A DNA stretch of 64,000 nucleotides from Selaginella moellendorffii (lineage: Eukaryota > Streptophyta > Lycopodiopsida > Selaginellales > Selaginellaceae). The notes below the pieces were generated by a model that ran no database searches, was not told the origin of the DNA, and was given only the letters and a program-made list of their open reading frames with translations. A program made the translations under genes and the position numbers. Position 1 is the stretch's first letter. Each line of letters opens with the position of its first letter. Positions 32,107 through 43,134 of the stretch are shown one piece after another. The stretch covers positions 1,793,139 to 1,857,138 of the forward strand of contig NW_003314266.1 in assembly GCF_000143415.4 (NCBI RefSeq). The letters run 5' to 3'.

Positions 32107-35100
32107 GCATTTATTTTAATTTGACAGCTGAGCATTGCTCCTCAAGCTAGGTTTATATGCTCACTTGATCTATGCATAGAAGAGGGCAGAAAATGGCATG
32201 GAAGCAGCCACCCAAGTAGTAGCAGTGATAGTGAGCTTTCCTACTATTGCTCCTAGTTGCAATTGCGGTGCTAATATCTCTAATCAACCTAGAAGGCAAA
32301 ATCTTGCTACAATTATTAAATGTGGATCAATCGATCTTTGTTGCGGGAGAAATGTAGGCTTATAGTGCCTTGGATTTCACTTTTTCTTGTGAAATTGGGA
32401 TGCTAATTATAATTAGTTTTGGTACTTTTGTTTTCTATTATCATGATAATATGTTTAAATTATAATATCCTTTTGTTATTCATTTGCAATAAGTTTCAAA
32501 AAAGTATTTATAAATTATATTGAAATAGGTTAAACTTTTCATTACTACTTATGATCTATCATGAATAAACTTGGAGTATTGAAAAGAATATATTATATTA
32601 TTTATTTGTATATTTTAGTTATATATAAATATTTTTTTTACTAATTTTATATTTAGGTATTGCTATACCATAAAATAATTAAAGAAATTTAAAATTTTAA
32701 AATTACTATAAAAAATTAATATTTACATTTTATTTATTTGAAAACAATTATAGTTCTTATTTAAATATTTATTTCAAAAATACTATTTTGAAAATGTTTA
32801 GTTTCACCATATTTGAAGAAAATTATTTTAATTATTTATTCTTCAAAACCTTGTTAATTAAATCAAGTAAAATGATATATAAAGTAAAGTAATATATAAT
32901 AATAAGGAGGAGTTGCCAAACTTTTTAGGCTATTAGATCTGACCAATTGGCACTGTTTAATGTAAAATAACCCAATAAATATCAATTTTTTTACTATGTG
33001 TTATTTTGAAAAATATATGCAAGGTTTGAGTCACCAAGTAAGCATGCAACACGGCCCTAATTAAGGAGAAGGTGTGAGCAACAATTGTTTGTTTGTGCAA
33101 CTTAGAAGGGATAAAACTTTCCTTTTACCATAACTCCTCTCAACTATGAAATTTCTAAAGGAAGTGCATCACCCAATGCCAGAGATGGAGGTCTAGGAGC
33201 TCTAAGGTTTCTAGAGAAGTAAAAAAGGAGGCAGCCACTAACTAGAACTACCCCACTCAAGCACAAAGATGTTTGTGGTAGTCAATAGCCACCTAGCACT
33301 AGAGCAAAAGTGAATTTGTGGATAGGCATGTCAAATCTATTATGCTTTATGTTGTCTTGTTTATCCTTTTTGAAAGTTCTCATTTCTTTCCCTAGAATTG
33401 GCCTAATAGTGGAGTGTTATGGCTAGCACTCTCGAGCACTGGAGCACCATGTGGAGTGCCATGGCTATCCAACAACCCGAGTGCCATAGGAAATCGATTG
33501 ATCAAGTTTGTTACTAGCATTTAATTCTTTGATGAGTGTTTATCGTTTGAATTCGTGAGCATAAATTTGGGAGATTGGGTGCTAAGGTAGAGAATTGTTG
33601 GGGCATAAGCTATGGATAGTAGGTGACAGAAAATGTTACATGCTATAAGTTTATAACTCCCCTGCATCACTTATCAATTTTTTTGGCTTTTGGAAAAATC
33701 TTTATGCGAGGGATTATGTGGGCATGAGAACAAGAGCTCTTGGGGTTTCTACTGAGGGTATGGCTATTGAGTCTGGTGGTGATTGTGCAGCAAATGTTGC
33801 TTAGGTGGCAAAATCAAATATCATTTCTTAGCTTGGATATTATGATTAAAATTTTTTTTGACTTAAACTTGCCCCAATAATTAAGATGCCATTTAGCCTA
33901 TCATACATGTTGGGATAAAAATGCAATTAAGAAAAAGAAGGTGATAAAACTGAAGATGAGTAAACATAAGATATATCATGAATATCAAAATGGAGTAAAA
34001 AAATTAATTCAACCAAAGCAATCTACATTTACTATTACTGGTTTCTTTAGTAATAACTTTTTATTTTAAAAGTTTGTTTTTACAAAATTTATTTTTTAGG
34101 TAATGGCTCCAGGATAATGTAATACATAAATCCCTAAGCCCCAAACTGGGGATAAAAGGGTTGGTAGTGGATAAAGCAAAAATCAAACAAGCATAACACA
34201 TTTAAATTAAAAGCTTCAACTTAGAAAGTTAAGAATTGGAATGGAACTCCTAACAAAGTGTTCAAGGAATGAGCACGAAATAATCAATAATCAATAATCA
34301 TTGAGAGTTTTGCATCTAAATTGTTAATTGGGTAACACCCAGACAAGTGCCACATGTGCTTGCCATTAGAGCGGCTAAGCCTCACCAATGGATAAGGCAA
34401 TTCTTTGTCTATACTGATGTATTGACGATGTATTGATCAAGCAATTCCATATGGATTGCCTCTCCCTAGGCATGAGACTTTACAAACTATAAATTTAAAA
34501 CCTAATAAACTACATTTCAAACATGAGGTTAGTCTTAATACAAAAAGATTAAACACCTTTATAAATCTTTTGACTAACAACAAACATATCTAACATATAT
34601 TAGTAACAATTATATTCTGTAATTCTTTTCTTAGTTTTACCTGGGTCTGTGTAGTAGTATTAGCATTCTTAAAATTTATTGTTCTATATTCCAAGTAAAG
34701 CACATGGCAAAGTAGTTATTTGCTAAATTAATTGGTTTAGGTGTTTGAGTTTAAGGGTACATACAATTTTTTATTTCTAGGCTAAACTTTGTTTAGGTTT
34801 GAGTAATACATTAATGTTCTTCCCTTCCCTAAATTAATGACAATTAATCTTAATGATTCTTCTTTACTTTTGTTTAATCTGGGTAGTATAAATCTGTTTG
34901 TATCCCAAGTAAAAACATAACATCTGATTGATAAAATTATTTTTTAGTAATTCTTCATTTACTTTATTTAGTCTGGGAGTGTACTAAATATATTTATATT
35001 CTAATAACTATAAAAAAATTATTCTCAGAAATATATTTTTACTTTTCTCTGGGTTGGATATTAAAGTTTCTTTAAATTTTAGTGTTCTAAATATATTTAT

Positions 35101-35770
35101 ATTCCCAAGTAATAATTTGCATATATTATCTTTATCAATAATATTTACTTACTAATTCTTATTTTTTCACTTCGGGATATTCTAAGTACATGGTAAATGT
35201 TGTATAGTATTGAATGTGTATATATATATACACACACACATATAAATATCAAAAAGAAAAAATTGTATAAAATTATTAATTTTTGTACTCATCCAGCATT
35301 TGCTAGACAATGTCTATTGAGATAATAAGGAGGAGTTACTGAATTTTTTTTGCTGTTAGATCCAGCCAATGGCAGCTGTTGGATTGAGGTGTAACTGTCA
35401 AAAGGTTATTTCTTTAACCATATCTTACTGAAATTTTAATAAGATTTTGTCTTGGCTAATAATTGTTTGCATCATGCATGTTTGGGCAAGAATCAAAATG
35501 GCACTATCTGCTCCCTCAATCTCAATCCCTCTGAATCTCTTAACAGCATGCAGCAAGCTATATGGAGCAAATGTTAGGCATGGGGAAGGTGCTCTATAGA
35601 TTTGCAAACAAAGTTATGGGTTGAAAGCTTAATTTCAACCATACAGATACTCATTGAGGTGTTGGCCTTTGAAAAGAATTCTAAACAAAGTTGGTGAGTA
35701 GATTCCAAATGCACATGTTAATCTCCATAAGAACTTAATGTTAATGTTTGAACTGGGAATTTCTTGGTAG
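32107..35770. repeat. AT-rich repeat block
   Basis: No gene supported. 32901-32960 and 35322-35385 share AATAAGGAGGAGTT...TTAGATC..CCAAT. A TA/CA microsatellite lies at about 35217-35242. Long A/T runs dominate 32400-35300. Confidence 0.5.
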
Positions 35771-36422
35771 TGGGACAATAAACAAGATTGCTGGCTCAGC
35801 CAAAAGAATGTCTAGTCTTAAGTGAGCTAGGGCAGCACTTGCTTTTGCCAATTGCCTTCATGAATAACCACACTGTGTTTTCTGCTTGCTGCCTCGAGTC
35901 AAGCAGGTTCTTAAGCTTCATATCAGCACTTCATGGTGGGAGAAAGAGCCTAGAGCTAGAGAAAGAGCAATGTTTGTGTACCCATGCTTACAACATTATT
36001 TTAGTTTCTCCAACTCGAAGTTAGTGTCCAATTTACAGTTTCTAGGATGTGAACATAAATTGATTATAAGAGTCTATCAAATCGTTCATAGTCATCTTAC
36101 AGCTTTAATCTGGAAAGATATTAGCAAGGTATATGCAAGCCACTTGTATGGACAATAGCGAGGTGCTAGGAATGGTAAGGATAATCTAGGTTGTGAGGAT
36201 ATTGTGAAGTGTTTTATAGTTTCAAAAGCATTTCCTCCAGGCTTAATACTTGCTGTTGGATCTGATGCTGCCTTAGAGATCCAGCAAGAGATTATTGATA
36301 ATATGTGAATCAAAAAAACTTTGCCATATCTAGTCAGATATAAAATTGTATTTAACCATATCATTAGTATAACAGAACAAACGTTCTGAAAGAATGATCA
36401 AATTCTACAACCTAGCTATCAA
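35771..36422. other. Unique-looking interval, possible gene relic
   Basis: Less AT-rich than its left flank. Open stretches (35788-36024; also a frame with PPGLILAVGSDAALEIQQ near 36235-36290) look protein-like but match no family I know. It follows the end of the O-fucosyltransferase gene. Confidence 0.3.
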
Positions 36423-38986
36423 TCAACTGGGATGATTAGTTTTGCACATACATTCAGCCACTGGGTAGCCCAATACGTCCCGCCCTTTTTTCTCCATCCA
36501 CATGGCAGGCTGGCCAACCGATTCTCGGTGTAATTCCCGGATGGCAGCGTTGAAATCTCTCTGGGGAAGGCTCGAATTGAGGAAGAAAGGTAGCATTTCT
36601 CTCTTGTTAGGGGTTATATGCTTCCGATGGCCTGTGTAAGCTCTATGTCCCTGTTGCGGCAAGATCAAAATGTTCTATTAGATTGAAAAGAAATTCAAAA
36701 CTGCATCTTACCTTGAGAGCGTGACCCATGTTTCCTCCATGAGATGGCATGAACACGTCGCTGTTTAAAGAGACGACGTAGTCAATTGCTGCGAGCCTGG
36801 ACGCCTTGCTGCGAAAGGCCTCCAGCTCTTGAGGAGTTGCAATGTCGTGCTTGTTGACCAAGTTTGGGAATTCCTGCTTGAGTGGCTGCAAAGCTCGTGA
36901 TCCTCCAAATGGTTCCCCCCCAGCCCAGTAAATCCGGGTCCAGGACGTGGCTCCAAGTCCTCGAAGCAACCTGCACAGATACAACACAATAAGCATCATC
37001 ACGATCTGGAATGGAGCTTTCAAAAACAAAGAAGCACAATAGCGAAAATTAAAACAACAAAAAGCCCATGACGAGCACGACCGACGACTTCTTGAATGCA
37101 AAGTGCAACTCCCAAGGATTACGATTTCATGACTTCAAAGAAACAGTCTGTCTCTTACGGGACCCAGGAACGGCTTACTCCGTTTTCTTGCTGGCCTCAC
37201 GAATCTCAGCCGCAATAATATGCAGGGCATTTAGTGGTGCGATAGTGGAGCAAGCAGTACTAGAAAGACAATAAGTACACCCCAGTCACAACACTAGAAG
37301 GCAGCACGAGAAGCAGTAGTTGTAAATGTCGCCAATCAGAAAAATGAGCTGGCTGGGATCAGGCGAGCAAAAAGATCATGCAAAGCATGATGGTCAGCTG
37401 AATAATTGCATCCCTCTCTACGACAACGACGGTTGAAAAGAATTGCGCTAGGACAGCGACACACAAGATCGATCGCAAAGCATACAACCAAGCTGCTAGA
37501 AGCTCTGCATAAAGTATCCATGCACAAAACTACAAAGAAGTTGCGATGATCCGGAAAGAAAGCAGCGTGCAATAACATAATGCCGGCTCAATAGCAACCA
37601 AAAGAAAAGGCAGCACGAACGATCCATGACCAAAGATATGGTTAAGAAACGCTTACCTTGCTACTTCTTTTGCCGTGAGCGGACAAAGTCCAGCAAGTTG
37701 ACGTTCTTCTTGGGTCATGTTGGATCGTCCAGTGAGGAGTTTCGGATTCAGGCGTCGCTCGGTCCGAATTTCTTCGTCATGCTCGGGCCCCAGGCCTGGA
37801 AGACAGCCTGTTCTAACCCACACGTCTTTTTCTAGACGCAAGTGGAGGGCCAAGTAAGGACCTTGACTCCACATTCTTTGAGTGATTTGATCGCCAAGTG
37901 CCTGTATCGGAGCTGCAAATCGAAGCGCGTGGAACGCTACCTGCTCGCCAATAAAAAACAAGCGAGTTGTAAAGTGGAAGATAAAACTAAGACTATCTCC
38001 GCTTACTTTGCAACGAAGCTTCTGGAGGTCTGCTGGTAGATCTTTGGACAGCCGCGAGTCGAGGCCTCTTAGTAAGAGAATGCCATCTCTCCTAAGCTGG
38101 AAAGGCAAGAACAAAAAAGAAAGGGTCAGAAAATCTAGCTCAGGCTAAGCTGTGCTTACTCGTTTTGAGTAGTGTTGCTTGAACCATTCCGGGCTTGCGT
38201 TCAAAGGCGTCCGCTTCTCCTCGGCTGGTCGCGTTCCAATATGAGTCGAGGGCAGCGAAGTTACGATCCTCACGTCGGCTTGCAAGCTCGTCTTGAAATG
38301 CTCGAAATCGAAGATGTCAGAAAATTCACTGATCGCGAGGAGATAAAACAATGATAAGCCACACGGAATCCAAAGAGAAAGGAAGAGACGAATGCCCACC
38401 TATCATCGCCCCATATAACATTGACTTGCATGATCGGAACCACGAGAGCAGCGCCGAGGATACGCGCGATGACCACGGCATCAACTATCTGGTTGCGTTG
38501 CTGGTTCAATCCACCCGAGACGACGACAACCAGATAGTTCCTCCTGTCCGAAAGGATGCGGGACGAATCCAGTCCGTAGCGATCGCTGAATTTCAAGCAC
38601 GGCTTGTAGCCCTGATCGTCTGGCTGCTGCCAAAAGTCCCTCTCTTCGTTCGTGAGATTCCCAAGCACGAAATTCTTCGATGTAGATGGCGCTAGATCAT
38701 CGCGATGGCGATCCAAGGCATCCTTGCCGCCGTTGTCGAAGAAGCTGGAGGTGGAGGTGGCTTTGTTGTTGCAATTCTCGTCGCCGGGATGCCATCGGCT
38801 CAAGAACACGAACATGCTCAAGACGCCAAAGCCCGCAATGAGAATCCCCCAAAGGCTCACAATGTAGGTTGCCCGGCTAAAGAATCGCTTCGTGGGCCGC
38901 TTCTTGGGAGAGAGGAGTAAGGCGGTGAGCGCTGTGCTGGGAACGAGCGCTGGAATCGTTATCAGGGACGGCTTGCTGATCGCCAT
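36423..38986 (-). CDS. Plant-type GDP-fucose O-fucosyltransferase family protein
   Basis: A Golgi type II membrane glycosyltransferase, likely acting on cell-wall glycans or proteins. Exons: 38400-38986, 38160-38328, 38007-38096, 37657-37940, 36712-36970, 36423-36650; all phases agree, giving 538 residues. There is one membrane segment at about 41-62 (YIVSLWGILIAGFGVLSMFV). Family motifs: GGLNQQRNQIVDAVVIARIL (about 158), SEFSDIFDFEHF (about 196), HLRLEKDVW (about 315), IYWAGGEPFGG, and DYVVSLNSDVFMPSHGGNMG followed by GHRAYTGHRK, the donor-binding region. Intron 4 (36971-37656, 686 nt) is unusually long here. The acceptor donated to exon 3 is TTCCAG at 38097, chosen because it keeps frame. 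Exact acceptor substrate is unknown; RRT/MSR-like activity is possible. Confidence 0.93.
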
Positions 38987-40886
38987 GGATCAAAGCGCGA
39001 GAGGAGAAGGAGAGAAAAAGATCTGTCCTGGACGGAAATATTTCGGGGCTGGAGTGGATCGCGATCTCAGATTAGAATCCCAGCGACGCCTCCTGCTATC
39101 CGTGCTCCCTGTTCTTGGCGGTCCTCCAGCTGCGATCCCTGTGGCCGCATTCGTATGCGCCGCCTTGTCGCATGCTGCTCCCAAACATCCACCGAGCAAG
39201 AGCGTGGCGAGGCGATCGATCGACGAAACCACCGGCGCAACCTAGCGCCCCGCTGGATCGATGGAGGAATGCGACCGCGCACGACCGATACCAAATGCTG
39301 AGGAGACGCTTGAGCGAACATAAGAACCCTAAGCCTCTTCTCAAACGTGGAGCCTTGATCTCCAAGAAAACTAACCTGATAGGCAAAAAGAGAATGGAAT
39401 GGAGAGAGAGAGCACTGGTCTTTCCTGCCAGCTCATGGACCTCCTTTCCACGTCTCTGCCACGTCACGGGTGGGATACATACTCCGTAGAATTCTACAGC
39501 CAGCTGGAAAGCTAATGGTTAGTTGGGTGGTCTCAATGGTTGTTTGATTTGGAATTTTCTCATCCTTTTGGCACCATTACTTTAAAATAATCTCTGGAAA
39601 TATCAGCTATAGAAAATTTTAAGCCATAATTTAATGTTTTTTTCTGGTTGAAAGAGAGATGTCAGCTTTGGTGTGCACAATGCAGCTGGAGGCCAACTTA
39701 TGGACACACACAAAAAAAAGAGTGTAGGTAGATAGATAGGCAGCTCTCTTTGCTTTGGTGGTTTGGAAAGGTCTTAGCATTGGCTGCCTGCTTTCTAGAT
39801 TTGCTTTGAGCATTCCTGCAAGAAAAAGAGAAAGAGAAAAGAAAAAATAGAGAAAAAAGAGATGAGCAAAAGAGTTAATAAAGAAAGGAAGCCAAGAAAG
39901 AGACTCAAGAACAGCTCTAGCACTCCAGCCAGCAGCAGCGTTGTTTCTTGTTTGGAGGTGTATCCAAGTCCTTTGTGGTTTGCTGTCAATCCTGCCTGTA
40001 ACACAACTGTGAAAGCAGCAGTAGCAGTAGCAGTAGCAGTAGCAGCAGCAGCAGCAGCAACAGTGGACTTTGGTTCTCTTTCTCTCCGAGTCCTGTTCTT
40101 CCCGCGCCTTGCATAAAAATTCTTACAATATATCTCTTACTAGCAAGAGAGAAAGCAGCAGTACCTTATTATTCCTGGTGTACAGGAGCTTTGCATTGAA
40201 TCGGTTGATGCTATCTCTCTCCTTTGTTTTGGCACGGCAGCTTTTCTTACATGCCTATCTTCTCGTCTCGATTTTTGACTCCGCCTGACACCGATATCCT
40301 CCTGCAGTATGTATAACTAATAAGGATCCAATGCTGGATTAGCTCCGCATGGCTAAGCTAAGACGGTTCCAAAGGCTTGAAACTAATCTGAGGAAAAACA
40401 GCCATACCTCTCCATCCATTCGAGTGTTCTCCAGCGCGGGCGATTGTTCGTACGTTTGTGATGCTCCTTGCTTGGTTGCTCTGGCATTCTTGTCCGCCAT
40501 GGAGCTCGTATCTCCATCATCTCCATCGCCAACTGCTTGTCGTCACGGCTCCAGCTGCATCACTGCATGTGAGAACAAAGGAGAAAAAACAGAAATAAAT
40601 GAATAAGAAAAACCATGTTAAGAAACATTTAAAAATATGTCTCGCACCTCACAGGTCTGAGATATCCTGCCGCTGCCAAAGCCCTTGAAGTCATGTGTTT
40701 GCATTTAGACGTTCACGTACAGCTCTAGCAATTTGCCTCGGAGAAGACCCAAGTTCGTTGGCAGCAGCAGCAGAGCAGGATCCAAAGTTTCTGTCTTTTT
40801 TATGTTTTCTTTTCCTCCTTTCTCCTGTCAACCGAACGAGTAAGAGCATTAGATGAAGAAAGACTCATACCTTCTAAGTCGGAAGA
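38987..40886. other. Intergenic region with a GCAGTA/GCA microsatellite
   Basis: 38987-39300 is probably the O-fucosyltransferase 5' region. A trinucleotide/hexanucleotide repeat (AGCAGT, then AGCAGC units) lies at about 40014-40062. Purine-rich runs occur at 39820-39860. No conserved reading frame. Part of 40600-40886 may be the 3' UTR of the next gene. Confidence 0.4.
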
Positions 40887-42778
40887 TTATATCTTCACCG
40901 AGAGAACAAACTGCTCCAATCGCTGAGCAAATATCTCCTCCACGGCCACTTGCTTGGTAAACAGAGGGAAGAATCTCTCTGGTACCACCAGCACGAACCA
41001 ATATTTCGGCGGTGGAGCTCGGCCTTGCTTCTCACACCAATCGTCCAAAAACTCGATTATTTTGCCAACGTACTTCCACTTGATCGGGCTCTCCAGCGTC
41101 ACTGCCACTCGAAAAATCAGTCCAGTGACAGTCCTCCCAGGCGTCAAAAAGGAATCAACGGTCCCCTCTGGCTTCATCACAGGCTTCACGTAGTGCTCCC
41201 ATCCCAGAAAATGTAGAGGAAGTTTATCCTTGTGATGCAACTGACCACGACTCGTGAAGAGCTCAGCATATAAATAAGTCTGTCCCGAGCTCTTGTCAAA
41301 GTACTGGCAAACGGCTCGCTGTGGTCGTATCGTTTTCCGGAATTCTTTCTTCCCGTCGTCTAAGCTCCGCATGACGAACGCACCACCCCGGCCTAGTTCC
41401 TCGTGCACTATTCTTTCGAATGGGACTTCTCGTAAACCAGCCAAAGCCGACACTGGAGTGTTGATGAGCTTGATTCGTTCCGTCAAACTGGTTTCCACGA
41501 GACCTGCTAGTATGACGTCTTTGGCGTACGTCGAGGCAGGGACGTACAACTTTGTAGTTGTTGAGCTGTTTTCCTCGAAAGAATCCGAAGTCTTTCTCGA
41601 GTACCTGTTCCGTACTAGCTTTTCCATATCTCGCCTGTTTGAGCAGCTCTCGGGAAACGATTTCCAGTTAACCAGCACGGCCGCGTTGTCGACCGAGCTC
41701 TTCAAGTCCCCCAAAGTATAAGAACCCGAGTTGTAAAGGCAGCGGGGAACGCCACCAACGTAGAAGAAGCGGAGTTCCAAGTCGACAACGTCTAGCCCGA
41801 GATCCTCGAGGCAAAGCTCGCACTGTTCCAAGCTCCAGTCTTCCATATAGATAACCTTTCCTCCTGACCAGCTCGAAAAATCGAAAGGACCATCTTCTCG
41901 ATCGAGTGCCACGCACTGGAGCAAAGGACCTGGATGCAGGACGGGCTTGGAAGGACCATCCAGAATGAGCCATACGGTCGAGTTCACGAACTGTCCAGCC
42001 TCGGTGTAGCTTCTAAACACTCTGGTGCTCGGACAAGTTCCCGAAAAGTTGTACAGAATCCATGTCTGGCAGTCTTTGCATCGATATACCACGGCCTTCT
42101 TCTCCAGAGCTAGAGAGACGAGCCACAGTATCCCAAAAACACTCTTTCCAATGCCTGGCGTCCCTACAAGGTGGATGTTTTTCACCTTTCCAGTTAAGTT
42201 CTTTATTTCCGCTGCGATGTCATGATAGGCCTCGTGCACCCAGAGAGATTTGTATTCCATGCTGTCCGCAAGAAATGGAATTCTACCGGGAAAGTGGATG
42301 ACATTACGGGGCTTGAATATGTTCTCGTCCGCGGGCATCGACTTTACCATTTCAAAGACTTCGTTTGCAAAGGCTTGATACTGTGAGCCACCTGAAAGAA
42401 GAACAAAGGCACGGTCAAAAACGTAAGTATTGAAACTTACCATAAGATAATCCATTATCAGCAACAACTGAATACATAGAAAAGATGTGAGAAGAAAGAC
42501 AACTAAGAATTTCGAAACTGCATACCTGGACAGCCTCGAGCTTCAAGAGCCGTTGCTTCGGACTTTCCATCACCAAAACCCCACTCTCGGACCTCCTCAA
42601 TATCATCCAGACCCTTGCCTTCTCCGTCCACCTGAAGAACATCTGTACCAACACACAGAGTCGAAACATCCAGCTTCCAGAAACTAGCAATCTTCTGCAC
42701 ATCCAGCTTCCTTCCTGGAGCAAGAGCAAAGCGTTGCACTGTGCCAGAGTACCGGACCCAAACCCTTTCCTTCATCAT
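40887..42778 (-). CDS. Crinkler/RHS-like protein: N-terminal ubiquitin-like header plus P-loop NTPase
   Basis: Two exons, 42526-42778 and 40887-42391 (intron 134 nt), giving 585 residues. Residues 1-84 form a small beta-rich header (VWVRYSGTVQRFALAPG, then WKLDVSTLCVG) resembling the ubiquitin-like N-terminal domain of Crinkler-type proteins. A P-loop follows: Walker A VGTPGIGKSVF (about 160-170) and Walker B VWLILDGP (about 226). A cysteine pair CKDC lies between them. The C-terminal 250 residues are mixed alpha/beta with several Glu/Lys positions (KYVGKIIEFLDDWCEKQ) and could be the nuclease-like part known from the RHS/Crinkler group, but I cannot point to catalytic residues. No signal peptide. 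Codon use matches neighbouring plant genes. Function in plants is not established. Confidence 0.7.
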
Positions 42779-43134
42779 CGCGTCACGCCTCCGAGACAGT
42801 GAAGGATTAAAGAGAGGTTCTCCTTCCCCTTCTTCTGCGCAACTTTATTCTCCACTTTAACGGATACGGCTTCGTCATCGAGCACAAAAACATACAGAGA
42901 CAGAATCAACAGTGCTCAGAAAAAAAAAAACATTAGGTGGTACCAGAAACATACTTCAAATTGATCCACATTACCTTATATATACAAATCGTAACTAGAG
43001 GAGGCCGCATTCTTACACTACTGTCTCCAAAATTCTCGAGCCTCACAGTGTTATTCTTATAGAGTTTCATCCTGAGGCTCTGTCCAAAACGCTGGTTAGC
43101 TCTAGCAAAACAGGCCGTCGGCTTGAACCTTTTA
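42779..43134. other. Short intergenic interval
   Basis: Between the Crinkler-like gene start and the receptor kinase stop. It probably holds promoter and 3' UTR respectively. An A-run at 42919-42930. Nothing else seen. Confidence 0.4.

Noticed and set aside
35788-36158. Overlapping 78- and 90-codon frames before the O-fucosyltransferase gene
   Set aside because: No conserved motif, no splice pattern that joins them, no family.
38892-39245. Plus-strand frame over the O-fucosyltransferase start
   Set aside because: Antisense to exon 1 and promoter; no family.
40014-40062. Alanine/serine repeat coding region
   Set aside because: A simple GCA/GTA microsatellite; the surrounding frame has no other support.
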